Shown here: piece by piece, positions 62,693-64,000 of the stretch
How positions within the stretch are numbered: position 1 is the first letter of the stretch
Layout: the number at the start of each line of letters is the position of its first letter
DNA from: Roseburia_C sp051879315
GTDB taxonomy: Bacteria; Bacillota; Clostridia; Lachnospirales; Lachnospiraceae
NCBI GenBank assembly: GCA_051879315.1
Contig: JBJELW010000090.1
Location: 61,582 to 125,581 of the forward strand
DNA length: 64,000 bases
Direction of reading: 5' to 3'
Notes under the pieces: generated by a model
What the model saw: the letters and a program-made list of their open reading frames with translations, nothing else
What the model was told of the DNA's origin: nothing
Database searches by the model: none
Program-made: the position numbers and the translations under genes

Positions 62693-63442
62693 ATGGCAAG
62701 AAAGAAAATCGTAGCCGGAAACTGGAAGATGAACATGACTCCCAGCCAGGCTGTAAAGTTAGTAGAAGAGTTAAAGCCTCTGGTAGTATCTGACGAGGTA
62801 GAAGTTGTTTACTGCGTACCGGCCATCGATATTGTACCGGTGGTAGAGGCTGTAAAGGGCACCAACGTGGTAGTAGGTGCTGAGAACATGTACTTTGAGG
62901 AGAAGGGTGCTTACACCGGAGAAATCTCTGCAGAGATGTTAGTAGATGCAGGTGTTAAGTACGTTGTGATCGGTCACTCTGAGAGACGTGACTACTTCAA
63001 AGAGGATGACGAGTTATTAAACAAGAAAGTAAAGAAGGCTTTTGAGGCTGGTCTTACTCCGATTCTTTGCTGTGGTGAGTCCTTAGAGCAGAGAGAGATG
63101 GGCATCACCCTTGACTGGATTCGTCTTCAGATTAAGTCTGACCTGGCAGGCGTTTCTGCTGAGCAGGTTGCATCCATGGTAATCGCTTACGAGCCCATCT
63201 GGGCAATCGGAACCGGCAAGACCGCTACTTCCGATCAGGCACAGGAGGTTTGTGGTGCTATTCGTGAGTGCATCAAGGAAGTATACGGCGAGGCTACTGC
63301 AGAGGCAGTTCGCATCCAGTACGGCGGATCTGTAAACGCAGGCAACGCAGCAGAGCTGTTTGCAAAGCCGGATATCGACGGTGGCTTAGTAGGTGGCGCA
63401 TCTCTGAAGGCAGACTTCGGACAGATCGTAAACTATAAGTAA
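62693..63442 (+). CDS. tpiA: Triosephosphate isomerase
   Basis: 249 residues. AGNWKMNMTPSQ, catalytic His in VIGHSERRDYF, catalytic Glu in AYEPIWAIGTGKTA and the phosphate loop YGGSVNAGNA are complete. Co-transcribed with pgk and closed by a terminator at 63486. Confidence 0.99.
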   Translation: MARKKIVAGNWKMNMTPSQAVKLVEELKPLVVSDEVEVVYCVPAIDIVPVVEAVKGTNVVVGAENMYFEEKGAYTGEISAEMLVDAGVKYVVIGHSERRDYFKEDDELLNKKVKKAFEAGLTPILCCGESLEQREMGITLDWIRLQIKSDLAGVSAEQVASMVIAYEPIWAIGTGKTATSDQAQEVCGAIRECIKEVYGEATAEAVRIQYGGSVNAGNAAELFAKPDIDGGLVGGASLKADFGQIVNYK

Positions 63443-63485
63443 GTGGTATTATTTGTGTTGAAATAAAACTCAGAGAATATGAAAG

Positions 63486-63526
63486 GCGATTTACCCAGTG
63501 ATGTTTCATGGGTAGATCGCTTTTTT
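63486..63526 (+). terminator. tpiA terminator
   Basis: GCGATTTACCC (63486-63496) pairs with GGGTAGATCGC (63510-63520; one wobble pair), followed by TTTTTT. Confidence 0.9.
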
Positions 63527-63559
63527 ATGATTTTATTGATTTGTTGTAACTGTTCAGTA

Positions 63560-63585
63560 GGCATACGCATTTTACTGCGGATGCC
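63560..63585. other. Hairpin in the tpiA downstream region
   Basis: GGCATACGCA pairs with TGCGGATGCC around a TTTTAC loop with one mismatch. It is preceded by GTAACTGTTCAGT (63546-63558), a sequence related to hairpin 2 of the element that follows. The region 63443-63880 has no gene: it holds this, the terminator, the element at 63607 and a promoter. Confidence 0.6.
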
Positions 63586-63606
63586 GTGAAAAAACATATA
63601 TTTAGC

Positions 63607-63680
63607 GAGCACAAATCCATTTGCGAAGCAAATTTTGCATGGATTTGTGCTCGTAACTATGAAGGTACTGAATAGTTACG
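63607..63680. repeat. Two-hairpin intergenic element, copy 2
   Basis: Hairpin 1: GAGCACAAATCCAT (63607-63620) pairs with ATGGATTTGTGCTC (63639-63652) and encloses ATTTGC-GAA-GCAAAT (63619-63633). Hairpin 2: CGTAACTAT (63652-63660) pairs with ATAGTTACG (63672-63680). Same layout as 7930-8012, with compensating stem changes. Confidence 0.88.
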
Positions 63681-63797
63681 ATTTGGTATTTGTTACGATA
63701 GAAACAAAGTGGAATAAAAGGTAATGGCAAGGGGAATGAAAGGTTATTTATTTTGTGAGTGTAATAAACTATAATCTTATCGTGCAGTTGTAGTTTC

Positions 63798-63826
63798 TTG
63801 AGAAAGAACAAGAAAAAGTATATACA
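63798..63826 (+). promoter_or_regulatory. Candidate promoter of the right-edge gene
   Basis: TTGAGA (63798-63803), 17 bases, TATACA (63821-63826), 54 bases before the ATG at 63881. Confidence 0.5.
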
Positions 63827-63880
63827 TTAACAGTTTTATAAATTCTTCTAATCGGTAATAAAAGAAGGAGGAAATTAACG

Positions 63881-64000
63881 ATGAAGGAAACGGTAAGAAA
63901 AACCTTTGAAATTTTAGGAGGAACACTGAGCTTAATTGGAGTAGCATCATTAATTGCTTTGATGTATTCCAGTAAACCGATTCCAGAATGGACATTGGGA
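63881..64000 (+). CDS. Partial membrane protein cut by the window edge
   Basis: Only the first 40 residues are visible: MKETVRKTFEILGG, then a hydrophobic helix (TLSLIGVASLIALMYSS). The frame runs off the end without a stop. AAGAAGGAGGAA precedes the ATG at good spacing and a promoter match lies upstream. Not recognised. Confidence 0.7.
   Translation, partial: MKETVRKTFEILGGTLSLIGVASLIALMYSSKPIPEWTLG

Noticed and set aside
1..64000. tRNA or rRNA genes
   Set aside because: No TTCRANNC T-loop pattern with a matching acceptor stem and no rRNA-like conserved blocks were noticed; a dedicated scan such as tRNAscan would settle it.

Overview
The window looks like a chromosomal segment of a spore-forming, Gram-positive gut Clostridium of the family Lachnospiraceae (Roseburia/Agathobacter/Coprococcus/Blautia-like; genus not resolved). 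The evidence is a spoVAC/AD/AE locus with sigma-G-like promoters, AAGGAGG ribosome sites throughout, many GTG/TTG starts, LL-diaminopimelate aminotransferase (dapL), a nifS-nifU-iscR-cysK block, the anaerobic cobalamin pathway, and a very large sortase-anchored starch-degrading enzyme of the type seen in gut Lachnospiraceae. No rRNA, tRNA, CRISPR array or prophage was recognised. A run of exactly 100 Ns at 23550-23649 marks an assembly gap inside a repeat array.

Layout. 1-6200: a chemotaxis receptor with a repetitive Lys/Pro tail, then spoVAC, a degV gene, spoVAD and spoVAE, and a small lipoprotein. 6200-12250: pyrE, a VanZ-like protein, a small membrane protein, an M29-type aminopeptidase, purE and guaB. 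12300-15080: the methionine transporter metN-metI-metQ. 15150-18010: an unusual operon of a eukaryote-type hisA, glnA and an ANTAR antiterminator. 18080-23414: dapL, a GT2 glycosyltransferase, a HAD phosphatase and groES-groEL under CIRCE control. 23415-27512: a repeat-rich, rearranged zone with a GAA-loop hairpin array, the N gap, and a tandem duplication of [3' hairpin + Rpn-type nuclease + ispF] whose second ispF copy has lost 95 codons in frame. 27600-32967: a 1733-residue wall-anchored GH13 enzyme. 33000-36232: cysteine desulfurase, Fe-S scaffold, Rrf2 regulator and cysteine synthase. 36300-40783: a polysaccharide deacetylase, uppP, and a secreted metallo-beta-lactamase-fold protein with 17 wall-binding repeats.

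40842-55805 is a cobalamin biosynthesis cluster of 15 genes, all on the plus strand and mostly overlapping or closely spaced. It first encodes late steps (cbiP, cobT, cobU, cobS, a CobU-like protein, cobC, cbiB, cobD) and then corrin-ring steps (cbiC, cbiD, cbiF, cbiG, cbiH, a CobK-CbiE-CbiT fusion, cbiA). The cobalt chelatase and the precorrin-2 C20-methyltransferase are absent from the window. 55800-59040 holds two membrane proteins (the first DUF5058-like), an M20 amidohydrolase and an unlisted 55-residue membrane peptide. 59066-59866 is a PHP phosphatase on the minus strand. 60000-63530 is the glycolytic set gapA-pgk-tpiA with structured intergenic RNA. The right edge holds a second copy of a two-hairpin intergenic element and the start of a small membrane protein.

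The observations most worth following are: the two-hairpin element (7930-8012 and 63607-63680) whose stems differ by compensating base changes; the Rpn-ispF duplication; the hisA-glnA-ANTAR operon; a terminator-like hairpin inside the 5' coding part of spoVAD just after a consensus sigma-G promoter; a promoter that fires straight into a terminator ahead of the DUF5058 operon; and the two complementary, each partly degenerate, CobU-like proteins.
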